A stretch of DNA of 51,742 nucleotides from DAOUBP01 sp034432655 (GTDB taxonomy: Bacteria; Chloroflexota; Anaerolineae; CG2-30-64-16), in contig DAOUBP010000155.1 of assembly GCA_034432655.1 (NCBI GenBank), positions 1 to 51,742 of the forward strand, read 5' to 3'. The first letter of the stretch is position 1, and each line of letters opens with the position of its first letter. Of the stretch, positions 49,663-51,742 are shown piece by piece. Made by a program: the position numbers and the translations under genes. Under the pieces are notes generated by a model. The model made no database searches. It saw only the letters and a program-made list of their open reading frames with translations, and was not told the origin of the DNA.

Positions 49663-51606
49663 ATGCTCCGTGCCATAAGCGGCCTTATGCAGCGGCCGAT
49701 CCGGGTTTCCGCCATCCTGGCTGCAACCGCTTTCTGCCTCTATGCAACTACCGCCGCGCCCTCGGTGGCCACCCTGTTCGATGACAGCCTGGAATTCCAG
49801 GTGGTAGTGCCGACCCTGGGCATCGCGCATCCCAGCGGGTACCCGCTTTACACGCTGCTGGGCAAGCTGGCGACCGTGCTTATCCCCTTCCGAGACCCCG
49901 CGGGCCGGCTCAACCTGTTCTCTGCCCTCTGCGCGGCGAGCGCGGTGGGGCTGCTCTACCTGACCGCAGTCCGGCTGGCCGGAAGCCGCGCCGCAGCGCT
50001 GACGGTGACCGTCGCGTTCGCCATCTCACCTGCCTGGTGGTCGCAGGCCACCATCGCCGAGGTGTACGCGCTGCACGGGCTGCTGTTTGTGTCGGCGATC
50101 TATTGTTTGCTGCGCTGGGAAGAAGTGAGGAGTCAAGGGTCAGCGGTCAGAGGTCAGGGATCAGGGGTCAGTCTTCGGCTTTCAATCCCTGATCCTCAAT
50201 ACCCAATCATCGCCGCTGCCCTTGCCTTCGGCCTCGGCCTGGCGCATCATCGCACGATCGGGCTGCTACTGCCGGCCGCGCTGGTCTTCGTTTTTTGGGC
50301 CGACCCGGCGCTGATCCGAGAGCCACGACGGTGGGTGTGGCCATTGGCCCTGGGGTTGGCACCGCTCCTGCTGTATCTTTATTTGCCGCTACGAGGTGTC
50401 GCAGGCGTGACATCGCTGGACGGGACGTACATTCCCACCCTGGCCGGCACCCTGGACTGGATCACCGCGCGCGGGTACAGCGTCTTTCTCACCGATAACC
50501 CGTTTGGCGTGCAACGAGACGCAGGTGTCTTCATTGCGCTGTTCCTGCAACAAATGGGGCCGTTGATCCTGCTGGCCGCGCTGATGGGGCTCGCGCTGGC
50601 CTGGCGGTTCAGCGCGCGGCGCGCCCTGTTCCTGCTGCTGGCTACAATCGCCCAGATCGCGTTCGGCGTGGCATACAAGGTGCAAGACGTCGAGGTCTTT
50701 TTCATTCCTGCGTTCTTGCTGACTGCACTGTGGGCAGCCTGGGGCCTGGCGCCGGTCTTCGACAGCGTGACACAGCAGGCCGTCCCTCTGGCCCGGGCCC
50801 TCCGTCTATCGCAACGGTGGCGGGGCTTAACCCTGGCATTGCCGATGTTACTGGTAGCCGGTGTCCTCTTGTTCGAGCCGGTCCGCGCGGCCGTGCGCGC
50901 CTTTCCACAACAGGATCGCAGCGACGATTGGGGTGTATACGACTACGGGGAAGATATGATCGCCCACGTGGTGCCCGACGGCACGGTGGTCGGCCTGCTG
51001 GGCGAGACGACCCTGATACGCTACTTTCGGGATGTGCTGGGACAGCGGCCGGATATCCGTGTCGTGCCTGCAGATGCTGAAGCCGCCCGTCTCGCAGCCG
51101 TGAACGCGGCGCTGGCGGCCGGCACACCGGTCTATTTGACCCGGGAGCTTCCCGGCGCTCCTCAACGCTACAGCCTGGATGCGGCCGGCCCACTGATCGC
51201 CGTGAGCCCCAAAGCGCTGCCCGGCCCCGCGCCGACAGGCCGCGAACTGGGCATGGGAATCGTCCTGGTGGACTCCCGAACCGAAATCCGCCACCCCCAG
51301 GGCAAGCCGACCGTCCGCCTGTGGCTGACCTGGGCCGCGCGCGCGCCTGTAAGCGAAGCGCTCAAAATCTCGGCCCGGCTGCTGGACGGCGCGGGGAACG
51401 TGCTCGTGGCCGATGATCGCGTCCCCGTCCACTTCGCCTATCCCACCACCGCCTGGAGCCCAGGCGAGACGGTGCAGGATGTCTATGACCTGGCGATTCC
51501 CGCGAATGCACCCCCGGCCCCTTACGGCGTGCTCCTGATCCTCTACCGTGCGGCCGACGGGAGCGAGGTGGGACGGATGGAACTGCCAGCGGTGAGTTTG
51601 TGGTAG
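49663..51606 (+). CDS. DUF2723 membrane protein, O-mannosyltransferase-like
   Basis: This protein of 647 residues has about 10 membrane helices and an extracytoplasmic C-terminal domain. The N-terminal signature DDSLEFQVVVPTLGIAHPSGYPLYTLLGKL is typical of DUF2723 proteins, which are related to dolichol-P-mannose-dependent transferases (TMEM260 in animals). Lipid-linked sugar donors and protein or cell-surface acceptors are likely. The ATG at 49663 has GGAGG. Residues of about 154-180 are an insert reading EVRSQGSAVRGQGSG and SIPDPQYPII, of the same low-complexity type as in thrC. The C-terminal part has a possible Ig-like domain. Confidence 0.82.
   Translation: MLRAISGLMQRPIRVSAILAATAFCLYATTAAPSVATLFDDSLEFQVVVPTLGIAHPSGYPLYTLLGKLATVLIPFRDPAGRLNLFSALCAASAVGLLYLTAVRLAGSRAAALTVTVAFAISPAWWSQATIAEVYALHGLLFVSAIYCLLRWEEVRSQGSAVRGQGSGVSLRLSIPDPQYPIIAAALAFGLGLAHHRTIGLLLPAALVFVFWADPALIREPRRWVWPLALGLAPLLLYLYLPLRGVAGVTSLDGTYIPTLAGTLDWITARGYSVFLTDNPFGVQRDAGVFIALFLQQMGPLILLAALMGLALAWRFSARRALFLLLATIAQIAFGVAYKVQDVEVFFIPAFLLTALWAAWGLAPVFDSVTQQAVPLARALRLSQRWRGLTLALPMLLVAGVLLFEPVRAAVRAFPQQDRSDDWGVYDYGEDMIAHVVPDGTVVGLLGETTLIRYFRDVLGQRPDIRVVPADAEAARLAAVNAALAAGTPVYLTRELPGAPQRYSLDAAGPLIAVSPKALPGPAPTGRELGMGIVLVDSRTEIRHPQGKPTVRLWLTWAARAPVSEALKISARLLDGAGNVLVADDRVPVHFAYPTTAWSPGETVQDVYDLAIPANAPPAPYGVLLILYRAADGSEVGRMELPAVSLW
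50125..50205 (+). repeat. Low-complexity insert in the DUF2723 gene
   Basis: Iterated GTCAGAGGTCAGGGATCAGG-type units (50129-50170) read VRGQGSGV, and CCTGATCCTCAATACCC follows. The insert is in frame and reads from the same strand as those in thrC and mevalonate kinase. Confidence 0.8.
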
Positions 51607-51675
51607 GTGATACAGACCCTCATCAAGGTTACGATCAGGTAATGGAGACAACAGAGAGACATCAAACATAGCGGG

Positions 51676-51719
51676 GTTCGCATCCTCAGATGCGAACAGG
51701 CGGCATCTGAGGATGCCGC
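51676..51719. repeat. Double hairpin with mutually complementary arms
   Basis: GTTCGCATC (51676-51684) pairs with GATGCGAAC (51689-51697). GCGGCATC (51700-51707) pairs with GATGCCGC (51712-51719). The inner 14 bases GCATCCTCAGATGC and GCATCTGAGGATGC are exact reverse complements, so an alternative long hairpin is also possible. It lies 70 bases after the DUF2723 stop. Confidence 0.85.
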
Positions 51720-51742
51720 GCTCCGATTGTGCGTGTTCTATC

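Noticed and set aside
1..51742. Insertion sequences, prophage, integrase or tRNA attachment sites
   Set aside because: I found no transposase, integrase, recombinase or tRNA-like segment in any reading frame, despite the abundant repeats.

Overview
The window is high-GC bacterial chromosome with 45 protein genes, no rRNA or tRNA that I can recognise, no transposase and no prophage. The gene content suggests an uncultured Chloroflexota (Anaerolineae/Caldilineae-like) genome. The reasons are a mevalonate kinase in a bacterium with Obg/NadD housekeeping genes, a TIR plus STAND NTPase pair, a DUF2723 membrane glycosyltransferase-like protein, an AttEFGH-type exporter operon, and many dispersed palindromic and low-complexity repeats. 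This is an inference from content, not from a marker-gene tree.

Layout. 1-2.3 kb: a 5'-truncated META-domain gene behind threonine synthase. 2.3-6.7 kb: an AlkP-superfamily membrane protein, pirin, a YbaK-type editing protein and two overlapping DUF4491 membrane proteins, with long hairpin repeats between them. 6.7-11.8 kb: a translationally coupled STAND NTPase and TIR protein, the likely conflict or defence locus. 12-17.3 kb: ABC ATPase, FtsX-type permease and AttH/CrtC-like lipocalin protein in one operon. 17.5-18.4 kb: two Hsp20 genes. 18.6-20.6 kb: obgE-nadD. 20.6-24.2 kb: a KimA-like K+ transporter divergent from two RCK proteins. 24.3-28 kb: superoxide dismutase, a TetR regulator, a degenerate PEP-utilising enzyme and rsmG. 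28-30 kb: a glycosyltransferase overlapping a convergent double-GNAT gene. 30.4-33.7 kb: the E1-alpha, E1-beta and E2 genes of a 2-oxoacid dehydrogenase. 33.8-35.5 kb: an aldo/keto reductase and a nitroreductase. 35.5-41 kb: a tightly overlapping seven-gene minus-strand operon (DUF423, RNase-H-like, YaeQ-like, small protein, GMC oxidoreductase, epimerase, deoxynucleoside kinase). 41-51.6 kb: S9 peptidase, mevalonate kinase plus archaeal-type UbiD decarboxylase, a membrane coiled-coil protein, ThpR, an Amt-like channel, a Mut7-C RNase and a DUF2723 protein.

The most unusual property is repeat invasion of coding sequence. At least seven genes carry in-frame insertions made of palindromes or short iterated motifs that also occur between genes: thrC, the STAND gene, the AttH-like gene, the ABC permease, mevalonate kinase, the UbiD gene and the DUF2723 gene. 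One type always reads VRGQ and another always reads TIR(D/N)xQY, so strand and frame are constrained. The AttH-like gene holds five complete and one partial copies of a double-hairpin unit. This resembles the Rickettsia palindromic elements in principle, though the sequences look unrelated. The other notable points are the TIR/STAND pair, in which the TIR domain seems to lack its catalytic Glu, and the mevalonate kinase/UbiD pair, which hints at an archaeal-type (anhydromevalonate) mevalonate route.
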